Assembly: GCA_905221605.1 (NCBI GenBank)
Contig: CAJNDS010002129.1
Coordinates: 591,041-655,040 of the forward strand
Direction of reading: 5' to 3'
Origin: Symbiodinium natans
Taxonomy: Eukaryota > Sar > Dinophyceae > Suessiales > Symbiodiniaceae
Length of the DNA stretch: 64,000 nt
Below are positions 55,209-64,000 of this stretch, one piece after another. Position 1 is the first letter of the stretch, and every line of letters starts with the position of its first letter. The notes under the pieces were generated by a model. The model worked only from the letters and a program-made list of their open reading frames with translations. It searched no databases and was not told where the DNA came from. Position numbers and translations under genes: made by a program.

Positions 55209-56585
55209 CTATACTGCGCCGGGCCAATAGTTCGACCCACCGACATCTAGAAGTCCTTACACCTGTTCCCCGCCCTCTTCCCGATAGACTCCTGCCACAA
55301 GTGAGCCTGGGGGACTCCTCCGGAGCTTCTATAGTACTATATTTTCAAAACGGGGTATTAATTTCTCCGCTGGCAGGCGTAGGGAGAAGTCCACTTCTCG
55401 GCACTCCGCGACTCCGAGCAAGTCTTCACTTTCTGCATGCCATCCAACAATTTGTGCTGTGGGTCGAAACTTTCGGCCCGGGGGTGTATATATATATATA
55501 TATGTTTGTATTATATCTACCCTTTAAGGGATTATATAGGGCCCTAATCCCCTCATTCCCTACTAAGAACCAGCCAGTTTCGGGCGCGCAGGTGCTGGGC
55601 GCCACACCCTGGCTCGAGGTGGTGGCGCCGGCCGGGAGAGCCTTGGCCCAGCTCCAGGCAGGGCCAGAAGGAATAGTATCGTATAGTATAGTATAGTATA
55701 GTATAGTATAGTATAGTATAGTATAGTATAGTATAGTATAGTATAGTATGATATACATATATATATAGATATTAATTACTCTATTCTATATTGTACCATG
55801 TTGTGACATATTGTATACATCTATGTATTAGGGCCTCTGGGCGTGCTTTGCACACAGGCGTTCCCACATGACGCATGGCGGAAGATCTGACTGATGAAGA
55901 TTAGAGGCCCCTTTTGGGGTACCCTCAACTACAGGGAACTGCAATGGGTACCCCCCCAAAAGGCCAACATCAGAATCAACCCCCAAGCAGTGTCCACCAG
56001 CAGGTGGAGCTGCCCAGGAATGGCCGTGCAGACTCTTGGCTAGCTGCACCTGTCGTAGCTGTCTTGGGTTCTCTGCGACATGAGGGAAGGATCGTCCGAA
56101 CCATCCATCCCCCTGGCTGTGCCAAAGGATGGGTACACTCCAGAGCACGTACAGCTCTTTGTGGCACAAGAAGGCCAGCGACTCAGGCTGTGGGTTCTCT
56201 TTGTTGCAGCTTGACTCAGGAGGCACGATCGGCATGGCAGTGCAGGGGCGGCAAGTGCATTACGTTCACAAGCATGATGAGGCGAGCCACTGGGGGAGGC
56301 GCCCATCTTCGAGTCTGAGCAGATGCTCGGCCACAATATGCCACAGCGGTCAAAGCGCGGTCCTAGATTCTAGATGCCATGGCGACCCTCAACCCCAAGG
56401 CGTATGGAGAACTGAAATTCTGGAGGAATTCGCCTCAACATTCGCCATGCTATCACGACCTCCTTTTCTTTTCCATGTCAAGGTTCTGGTCCTTGGCTTT
56501 CCAAGGGGAGATGGTAGCCGTCCCTCCAAAGCCACTGCCGAACAGGACCATGCCGCAAGGCTACAAACGGAAGGATGAAGCTTGA
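53902..56585 (+). CDS. Hypothetical multi-exon gene
   Basis: Coding-like segments with splice signals: 53,902-53,974 (TESTKLEWEGRYTLKLEEAE, phase 2 in, phase 0 out at CAG|GT); about 54,238-54,300 (CAFYSLHGPEIHPRQHGITV); about 54,408-54,460 (GGTFVLPEEVVCSLG); about 54,728-54,800 (MLDVVLVPDHAPNNTYEEVG); 55,591-55,654 (LGATPWLEVVAPAGRALAQL); about 56,089-56,170 (SEPSIPLAVPKDGYTPEHVQ), joined in phase 1 through a GC donor to about 56,222-56,280 (GTIGMAVQGRQVHYVHKHDE); and a last frame from an ATG at 56,379 (or a preceding AG) to a TGA at 56,583-56,585 (ATLNPKAYGELKFWRNSP ... PQGYKRKDEA). No family is recognised. That all pieces belong to one gene is inferred only from order and strand. Confidence 0.42.
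54370..54396. repeat. CCCTAAA telomere-type repeat (three units)
   Basis: Three perfect units in a likely intron. Confidence 0.9.
55169..55208. repeat. TA dinucleotide repeat
   Basis: About 19 TA units. Confidence 0.95.
55677..55750. repeat. Pentanucleotide (GTATA) tandem repeat
   Basis: About 14 TAGTA/GTATA units, nearly perfect, in the likely intron after 55,654. Confidence 0.97.
55908..55965. repeat. Short inverted repeat around GGTACC
   Basis: CCCCTTTTGGGGTACCC and, about 25 bases later, GGGTACCCCCCCAAAAGG can pair as a hairpin. It recalls the ends of the MITE-like element at 46.7 kb and may be a shortened copy. Confidence 0.55.
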
Positions 56586-57432
56586 TGAAGTTGCCTTTGT
56601 GCGGCCACTGCTTTCTTGAAGCGACAGCCATCTTGCTAGGGCGTGCGGCCAGCGGGAGTGTAGTTTGCACTTGGCGTATCCGTGAACAAGTTCATGCGCT
56701 GACAGGATCTGCCGGGCTCGCCTCTGCATGAAGCGCGCAGCAGCACAGGGTGGCCCCAATGTACCCTGGCAACAATGCCGCAAGCCGAGTATAGCCGAGT
56801 CTGGAGCGACCCCTTAAGGAAGGTCGGGGGTGGGGGCTTATGTCTTGCCTGAATCAAGCACTTCTTCCTGGCTTCAAAAAAAAAAACAGCTTCCGACTTC
56901 ACCTCCTTGCGAGATTCAGGGTGTAGGGTATAGAGCCAGGCCTCCAGCCACCCTGAGCCCAAAACCCTGTCCGAAGGTGCGCATCCAGAGTATCCGCGTG
57001 CTGACCCGGAGGCCGGGGGAGCCGCAACCGAGCAGAGAAGTTTGTGCACTTTCTGGCTGATCCAAGAATGGTTTCGTTTCTGTCCGAGCGGAAAGGAGGG
57101 AAACCTTGCTTAAGCAGTCTGCAGCTGGGATGTGCGGAACTGTAGGATGTTTTTTGTTTGAACGATGTCTTCGCAGCCCTTTCTGTGCAGACATTCTGAG
57201 ATTCTGTCATGCTCTAATCTTTTGTTGTACCTTGGGTATATCCTCTTTGTGAGCAAGCATTCCTCAGCCCGTGCAAGCCAGGCTGAAGCGAAGTCGTGAT
57301 GACGGCGTGTTCCTGGGAAGGAGGCTGTGGCACGACTCGGACAGGGGGATCAAAAAATGCGGGACGACACCTTGCGAGGGACACTAAGTTTGGGCCAGGT
57401 GATGGTGGGCAGAGTCAAGTCGCGAGTGAATC

Positions 57433-60400
57433 ATGGGTCATTCTGTGCAAGAAGCTCTCCGGCTGCCACAGAGCTTCCACCAGGACTTCACGGACTGCGT
57501 GCTGCGCTCCGAAGATGGCCTGGAGCAAAAGGTGCACAAGGCCACGATAGGGACTTGCACGACTCCTTGGGGAAGTAAAGTAAAGAGCAGATTCCAAGAA
57601 CGCACTGCATGCCTGCACAGGTGTTCTTGTTTACCTGGCAAGTTCAGTCTGTTAGCCCTCTTGAAGGCCATTCTTGCGAATGCTTCGCCCGTCCTGAGTC
57701 GAATGCTACGATCCGCGACCAAGGCCCATGGGCACCAGGAACGGAAGGCTTTATTGTCCTTGCACACATCTTTCAGAGTCATGGCAGCTCCCCAGCCTCA
57801 TCGAAACCCAGAAGGGTCTAGCATGTTGCAATGGCATGTTTAGGGTGCGCTGAGATGTTGACAGTGGTACAGCGAATCCATGAGTCGTGGCTGATGCGAT
57901 TTGGGGCCTTGGGGGGTAATCCCGTGAACTTTAAACACGGAACAATACGTCGCTGACATACAATCGAAGACCTCCAAACTTTACAAGGGCACAGTCCTAA
58001 GGGCCTAGGGCTTCTAACCCTAAACCCTAAGGCCCTAGGCCACAAGCACTGGCATACCGTCCATGCACAATAGCCAACATGGTTTAGGGTTTAGGGTTTA
58101 GGGAACCTGGGGAACTGAAAGCATCGTGAAAGTGCAATTTCCGAAGCAAAGTCATTTGCGAAACCATCAGGTAGTTGGATGGCCTTAGCCCCTTATTCGG
58201 CAGCATTCCCCCATCGACTGCATGCGCAAAGTCACTTAGTGGTATGAGCAGGCCAAGTCGCATTTCCATCTGTGCACAGGAAGGCGAGATTACACTTCCG
58301 TGCAGTGGCGAGGTGGTGCGGGCTCTACTGTGCCTCAGCTGGCCAATGACTAGCGCGAGTCCATAGCAGTTATATGCAAGTTTAACATATTTTAACGGTA
58401 CACGCCTGGGGCGGCCTTTACTGAATGGCATCTTGCGAGCTGGCTCGACACGACATGCAGCTGGCTTCTGCAGCCCAAGCCCTGATGCCGCACCTCCCAC
58501 CGCCACATTGCCCCAACTGCCCCCTGCCCCTGGCGCACCGTCCGCTCCGTGTGGGAGGGCGAGGGGATCAGTTGAGAATGGGTTGGTGTGGTGGGCGTGG
58601 TTTTTCATGCATTTGGCTAGTTAGTTATGTTTTCCAGAAGCCGATGTGGAGCAAACCGATTTTTTGGGCGACCGTCCCGATGGTCGGCCCCAAACTGTGC
58701 CCAGGGCTTGGGAGGAGGTGGTGGGTACCTGAGGATGCTCCACAGACTCCTTGGGCCCGACCCCTCGGTGGATGATCCCCGAAACCCTCAGGCCGCGCAC
58801 GAAAACGTTTTGTTTGGAATTAATTCGTATGTATTTTATTACCCATATTGGAGTAGGCGAGCAGTGTGCAGATCACCTGCCCTTGTCAGTGCAGCGCATG
58901 CCGAGTGTGCAGAATTCGTTTGTTATTGTCTGCCTTCCTAGGAAGCACTGCTACGGTCTGTTCCCTGACATCCGCGCCCTGAAAGTGGAGGCCACGTAAG
59001 GTCATTGTTGTGGAATGTCGTATCGAACTTCATGGGATTCTTCTTGAACGAGGGATGTGAATGACTGGAAGTGCGCAGTGAAACGCTCGGTTTTAAGAAC
59101 CAGTGGCCGTTCAAGAGGAAGGCGTTAGACCATCAGAAGGTGCCCTCTTCAAAGTACGCAAGTTGCAATTTAAACAAATCATCGCAAATGCCCAGCATCT
59201 GCCACCACGCTGATGTCGTGATGCGTCACGGAGCGCAGAACCTTTGGAATCAGTCCAGAAAGGGTGCAGCATGTGCGGTCAGGATGTGGTATCCTTAGTG
59301 GAACAAGCCCACGCCTTGGAGCTCACTTCGTTGTCGGAGGACCTGTCGTGATGGCGATGCCTGCATGTTGTCACTTCTGCTTGTCATACAGGCGCTGCAA
59401 TCTCGCAGGAAGCCGTGTTGATGTCAGGGTGGGCGATATTTTTTGGTACCTTATTAGGGTCCTTACTACAAGGGAATCCTACTACTTGGGGGGTCTATAT
59501 TAGCGTCCCCTATTTTCGTAAACCCCCATATCAGGGGTGAACAATTTTCCGGCTGAGTTGCCAGCGGCTGGCCACGCTTCCCGCGCAGGATGCTGCAGTT
59601 GCGGCCACGCAGTGCCTGACCCCAGAGACTGTCGTCCCCTTGATGCGAGGCGCGGTGGGCTCTGCACAAACCACAACAAGCTGATGTTGAGGCAGGCTTG
59701 ATCAGTTCCTGCCATATGCCCACAGGCCTTACGGATTCCATGTACTGTATATATGTTGGCCAGGCTCAAAACAATTGATCTGGTCCACCTGGCTGTAAGT
59801 TTGAAGCAGCTGACTCTGGGCCTCAAAATGTCCTTCTGACCCCGTGTTGCCACACTGCCAGACTCCCTATTTTGGAGGAAAATGTAGGATCGCGTGGCTG
59901 GTTGTCTTGTTCTGAGGGCACTTAGGGTTATGGTCTGAAACTTAAACAAGATGAAGCATATGGAACAATGCTCAGAACTATCTGCAGAACTCATGCAGAA
60001 AGTGGTCATGCTGAGATAGGCTCACATGGACCTGTATGATATCAGTACGTGGCCCGTACCATATCCGGCCACACCCGGTCTCAAGCCTCAGGGACAACGA
60101 AAGCTCCGACCCTGCAAACCCCTACGAACTAGGCACCCCGAGTCAAGAAAAAGGTTGCGGTGCAGCCTTCGGAGGTTCGCAAGAGAACAGGGCAACATGG
60201 GGGCTAACGCGTAATCCCTAAGACAAAACGCTGAGACGTCTTTTGTCCGCCAGGGGATCAAAGGAGTCCCAGGGGCTTTTCGGGCGGTTTTGACGTCAAC
60301 ACCCCGTTTTTGCTCTCAAAATTTGTCGATTCCCTGGCCAACCACCCGCCCCCTGCACGGGCAACGGCCTCGGCTGAGATGCTGCGCGAACGAACGGAGA

Positions 60401-60577
60401 TCCACACCTTGCATCGCTCCTTCTTTACCCTTCTGTCTTTCCGTTTCTCTTGCCGGAGGCCTGCGTGCATTCTACAAGGCTGGATCCCTGGTCGAAGAGT
60501 GGGACAACCTGGTGCGGCAGGTCCGGGCGAGACAGGACACCCCTTTGTACCAGCTTGTGCCCAGCAAGAATGCTTGA
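57433..60577 (+). CDS. BTB/POZ domain protein
   Basis: The ATG at 57,433 opens exon 57,433-57,540: MGHSVQEALRLPQSFHQDFT, then DCVLRSEDGLEQKVHK, leaving at CAAG|GC in phase 0. Exon 57,667-57,723 continues in phase 0 with AILANASPVLSRMLRSATK and another AAG|GC donor. F-x-x-D-F-T-D-C-V-L...G...V-H-K-x-I-L-A-x-x-S-P-V-x-x-x-M is the first half of a BTB/POZ fold, a dimerisation domain often recruiting cullin-3 ligases. Later exons of the domain were not found. A likely 3' end is formed by about 60,303-60,420 (LLSKFVDSLANHPPPARATA, RERTEIHTLHR) and about 60,462-60,577 (AFYKAGSLVEEWDNLVRQVR ... PSKNA, stop). Joining these to the BTB exons rests on order only; a small exon-like piece near 58,940-58,998 may lie between. 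Confidence 0.62.
58012..58105. repeat. CCCTAAA units and inverse TTTAGGG array
   Basis: Two CCCTAA units at about 58,017-58,030 and three TTTAGGG units at 58,082-58,103, in opposite orientations about 55 bp apart. Confidence 0.85.
59436..59527 (+). mobile_element. MITE-like inverted-repeat element, copy C
   Basis: Right end CCCCTATTTTCGTAAACCCC is the inverse of the left end of copies A and B; core AAGGGAATCCTACTACTTGG is shared. Left end here is eroded (GATATTTTTTGGTACC). Lies within the region assigned to the BTB gene. Confidence 0.55.
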
Positions 60578-62050
60578 AGTGGCAGGAGAGGTGGACTCAA
60601 GCTAGCCAACGCCAGCATGACACTGGTCTCATGGCATTCCTTGTTTTTTTTCCGGAGCTTTGTCAATGAAAGTGCAGAAGCGAAATGCAGGACCTCTCGC
60701 ATGCAGCCCTGCTTGGACTCTGACTGCGCACCAGCACAGGACTTGGAGCTTCCGTTTTACACGTGGTGTCACGCCCAGGGCTTCTTCCGTGAGTTGTGTA
60801 CCAGCACTTTGCTCCAAGCCCAGGTTACACCCGCGTGTACAGGTTGGGTGAGCTGGGAAGCATTTATCACCTGTCTCAAAGCCAGACTGTCTTACGACCA
60901 TGGCCACGTCATAGTTTGCAGATGCAGCATGTAGTGAGAAGAAGAAAGAAGTAGTTGCTGTTGTTGTTGTCAACATTGAGAATCCACAATTCGTCCTCGC
61001 AGCGCCAATGATGTGCCACATATCGTTCCGGAATGTGTTTCACACGCGGCCAGATGGCCTGGTTGGATACCCCATTCTGTTGCATCAGCACGGCACAAAG
61101 CCACTTCCCTGTTCTTCAGAATGCCGATCGTGCGTTCCTAACCACTTGCTAGGACCGGCAGAAAGAGAGCATAAGAGTGCATAAGGGAACAGAACACTCT
61201 GTGAGAGGTTTGGGGCATTAATTCTGGTTCTCGCCTTGGCTCAGACTCGACCAACCGAACTGCGAACCAAACAACTCCACCAATCCTCGCCTGACTTCAC
61301 GCCGTCATGACGCCTCGATATGTGGCTCTCCTGCTGTGTGCCTCGGCAACCCTAACTCCTTGCTTCTCTAGCTGTTAAGGCTTGTAGGATGGTAGACATA
61401 TGACTCCAAGGATTGTGGTTGCAAAACCTGTGAAGGTCCAAAGGTTTCCACAGAAGAAGCTGTTCATCACTGCTTGCTCAACAGCATGATGACGGTTCAG
61501 GTGCTGCCAGGATGTGCTTGGCTGCATCCTGCGATGCACACAATGAGGCCTCTTTCATGCTCGCCCTGAATCCCCAGGATGTCGAACATTCGGCAGTTGA
61601 CAGTCTCGGTGAATTCATTACTCTACGTTGAGATCTGGCTCCGAAAGAGCCCCTAGAAGAGCGAGCTCGAGTTAGCTGGCTCCGGGGTGGGCACAAGCAC
61701 AGTGTCCTCATGTCCAGTGCATGTGTAAGATGCAGAGAACTCGCAAGCTCCGAATCAGAGCGAGAGCAAAGCGTGATGGCAGGCTTGTGATGCCGAAGAC
61801 CATGCACTTCTGCAGCACGAAAGAAACCCGAGGTCTGGGGTCCTGGCAGAGAAAGTAGGTCCTGTTGGTGCCGAAATCCGAGAAAGAAAGCCTGAACTTT
61901 CCTATCCAGGTTCAATATCCTCCAAGTGAGCGAAGCAACAGTGCGAAAGGCCAAAAGATGTGCACGCGAGTGCCTCCCTCTCGCTTTTCCTGTTGCTACA
62001 CACCACAAGTGCCACTAGCTCTGTGGCTCTTCCACGGCTCAGCGCTCCAG
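60578..62050. other. Spacer or introns, no gene supported
   Basis: Open frames near 60.6-60.9 kb and on the minus strand at 61.5-62.0 kb have no recognisable domain. No notable repeat. Confidence 0.35.
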
Positions 62051-63412
62051 GTACACCACCAAGCTCCAGGCGATGAAGCTCTCCACCGAGTACAGGCCTC
62101 TTTTCTGTCCCAACCATGGAGCATCTGATTCGATTAGGGGGCAGGGGGTGGGGGCCTTCGACGCATCTTGCAAGCGCGGCTCAGGTCAATTAGGTACATC
62201 TTGCCTGCAGTCTGAGGTGAGATCGGTAAGGGCAAAACCAGGGCAAAACAAGCGGCGCGCTCCGTCAGGACGTGCGCTCGTATGGCACTCTCATTTCTGG
62301 CACAAGGCCAACTCCATGGCGCAATTCGACAGCGCTAGCCCCGCAAGCAAGGCAACAGGCACTTCAAAACCTGAGATGCGATTGTAACCGTTAAGCCGTT
62401 AATCCTTTCTCTCGAACTCTACCAGCAGGGCTAATTGAGTGGCCGCTCAGGTGCTGTCTAGTCATGATGCAAAGTTCGGTCGCGCCACTAGATTGGCCTT
62501 GTGTTTTCCGGACCAAGTGATACAAAAACAAACGAAACACGTGCTGTGGCAGGTCTTCGTCAGAAAAATCGGACAAAGCATGCTTCACAGACACATACCA
62601 TGACGCGACAGAGCTTTCTGAACCCTCTGTTGCCCAGCGGCAAGAGTGGGGTTGGGTTGAACTGACACCAGGCAAATGCACGGACGCTGGAAGACCATAG
62701 CTTTGGCAAACGCAATTTTGCAGTAGCATCCAGCAGCCCTGTCTTTGCCAGGCCATGGGCATTTCGCCCGAGAATGCCTACGTCTAGCTGCCGGGTTGCA
62801 CATGAGAATTCTGCACCTTGCCATACCCCAGAGAAAACATTGGTGATAAGAAAAAAGAAGAAGAAAAATGAAAGTCGCCATTTCAACTCGGAGTCGTCCA
62901 TGGCAGGGGTCGCACCGCGCCCAAAAAAGCTACATCGCTCTACCCGGCCTCAGACATCAGAGACGACAGCTCTGTGTTGAGTGGAGGAAGAGCTGAACGA
63001 GATGGGCGCAACGAAGGGGTTTGTGTGTTCGGAGCATCCAGATGATGCAGAAATTGGTGTTTTTGTTGCGTGTCTGGTGTCTCGTAGTGCTGACATGCTG
63101 CGATGGTCATCGAGTGCCTTTTTAGATCGTCGAGATGCTGGAAATAATAAGAATGCGATGTTTGTTTGGAGCGTGCAGCTTCTTTGAAACTTGGCATTTA
63201 ATTAGTGTTTTCTCAGCCTGACATCGGGAGCGGAGCAATGGGGCGCATGTTTAGACGACGTGAAGGGGCCAGATGAACTGCTCACGGGTCTGAAGCTGAC
63301 CCAAGTGCCGCACCACTTCAAGCACGACTTCGGAGCATTCGTGGATGCGAGTTCATTTTCTGACATCCTCGTTCACCCAGCTGAAAAGAAAGATGATGAA
63401 GACCCGAGCTGA
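62051..63412 (+). CDS. Hypothetical gene, 3' part
   Basis: A small exon 62,051-62,094 (YTTKLQAMKLSTEY) lies between CTCCAG and a CAG|GC donor and is in phase 2 at both ends. A piece near 62,985-63,020 reads EELNEMGATK. The last exon, from 63,217 in phase 2, is a clear coding frame: LTSGAEQWGACLDDVKGPDE, LLTGLKLTQVPHHFKHDFGA, then FSDILVHPAEKKDDEDPS and a TGA at 63,410-63,412. No family is recognised; the acidic C-terminus is the only obvious trait. The 5' end is not found. Confidence 0.5.
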
Positions 63413-63507
63413 GGCCGCAACTTGGTGATTGGCGCCGGCATGGGCACGACGGGCACGCACGGCACTTTGGCTCGGTGAGAGTGGGAAGTATGCCGCAAAG
63501 GACCAAA

Positions 63508-63578
63508 GTTTAGGGTTTAGGGTTTAGGGTTTAGGGTTTAGGGTTTAGGGTTTAGGGTTTAGGGTTTAGGGTTTAGGG
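63508..63578. repeat. TTTAGGG telomere-type array (ten units)
   Basis: Ten perfect TTTAGGG units, the longest perfect array in the window, about 95 bp after the stop of the preceding gene. Confidence 0.98.
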
Positions 63579-63867
63579 ATCCAGGAGATAAAGGGCATGA
63601 GATTGGAAGTCAATCACTCACCTACACTGAGCCGAGGGGTGGTGGTCGCCTTGGAAGAGCTCGGCTTGCACGGACACCGCATACCCGCAAGTATGCAAGC
63701 CATGACTTTTTTCCTGTTCGTTGTTAAGTGATTCTGTCTGGAAAATGGCAAGTTTTCGGAAACTCTGGCCTCTAGTCACTGCTGACCAAAGTCAACTTCC
63801 CGCGCGCGAGGGCCGTATGTGAGGGGCCAGCATGGGGGCAGAAAGTCCGGAATATGGTAATTATTTT

Positions 63868-63940
63868 TCAAGTTTCAAATTCGTTTCCATAGTTTCAAAT
63901 TAGTTTCCAATCAGTTTCAAATTAGTTCAAAATCCAGTTG
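63868..63940. repeat. Short AT-rich tandem repeat
   Basis: Three to four units of AGTTTCAAATTAGTTTCCA, imperfect. Otherwise 63,579-64,000 shows no gene. Confidence 0.8.
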
Positions 63941-64000
63941 CAAAATCGCTGTTAAGGGGGAATTGCAGTTTTTGTCCGCGCTTTTTGAAAACCAGGAACC

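Noticed and set aside
63508-63578. True chromosome end
   Set aside because: Unique sequence continues for over 400 bp after the array and arrays occur throughout the window, so this is an interstitial repeat.
1-64000. CRISPR array, bacterial operon, Shine-Dalgarno sites or rho-independent terminators
   Set aside because: The direct repeats are telomere-type or microsatellite arrays without unique spacers, and intron-rich genes show the DNA is eukaryotic nuclear.

Overview
The window looks like nuclear DNA of a dinoflagellate, most likely a Symbiodiniaceae-type alga. Every gene I can support is on the + strand, as in dinoflagellate unidirectional gene blocks. Genes are cut into many short exons. 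Introns end in AG, usually followed by G, and mostly begin with GC rather than GT, with a few GA. TTTAGGG/CCCTAAA (plant and dinoflagellate type telomere) repeats are scattered through introns and spacers. A relic of the dinoflagellate spliced leader sits near 1.78 kb. Because exons are short, most long open frames are accidental. The gene models below were assembled exon by exon from protein similarity and from reading-phase agreement across introns, with no alignment tool, so boundaries marked 'about' are approximate.

Layout, left to right: (1) 0-1 kb, an uninterrupted phospholipase D-like (single HKD) frame. (2) 4.5-10.5 kb, an almost complete gene for translation initiation factor eIF2 gamma in about 24 exons. 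(3) 11.2-12.7 kb and 13.5-14.9 kb, two poorly known multi-exon genes. (4) 17.5-20.9 kb, a gene joining a C3HC4 RING finger to hydrophobic segments and at least twelve copies of an unusual Y-x-x-[VIL]-[LIV]-x-P repeat; a long CTG tract lies in one of its introns. (5) 22.5-41.7 kb, a very large mosaic membrane-receptor-like gene of about 35 recognisable exons: two CUB-like modules, MAM domains, RCC1-like repeats, an SRCR domain, kelch repeats, a TNFR/ephrin-receptor-type (GCC2/GCC3) cysteine-rich region, a multi-pass membrane domain and a cytosolic helical tail with a stop at 41,712-41,714. (6) 43.3-43.9 kb, a decayed Ty1/copia retrotransposon fragment. (7) 45.3-52.6 kb, a major facilitator transporter of the metabolite:H+ symporter (MHS, ProP-like) type. 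(8) 53.9-56.6 kb, an unrecognised gene. (9) 57.4-60.6 kb, a BTB/POZ gene. (10) 62.0-63.4 kb, the 3' part of another unrecognised gene.

Spacers and introns hold microsatellites, homopolymer tracts, at least four (perhaps six) copies of a roughly 100-bp inverted-repeat element that looks like a MITE, and a roughly 200-bp dispersed repeat present twice. The genes do not form one pathway. The block mixes translation, a surface or secretory receptor, a transporter and adaptor-type (RING, BTB) proteins. The strongest candidates for something undescribed are the RING/Y-x-P repeat gene and the CUB-MAM-RCC1-SRCR-kelch-GCC2 receptor.
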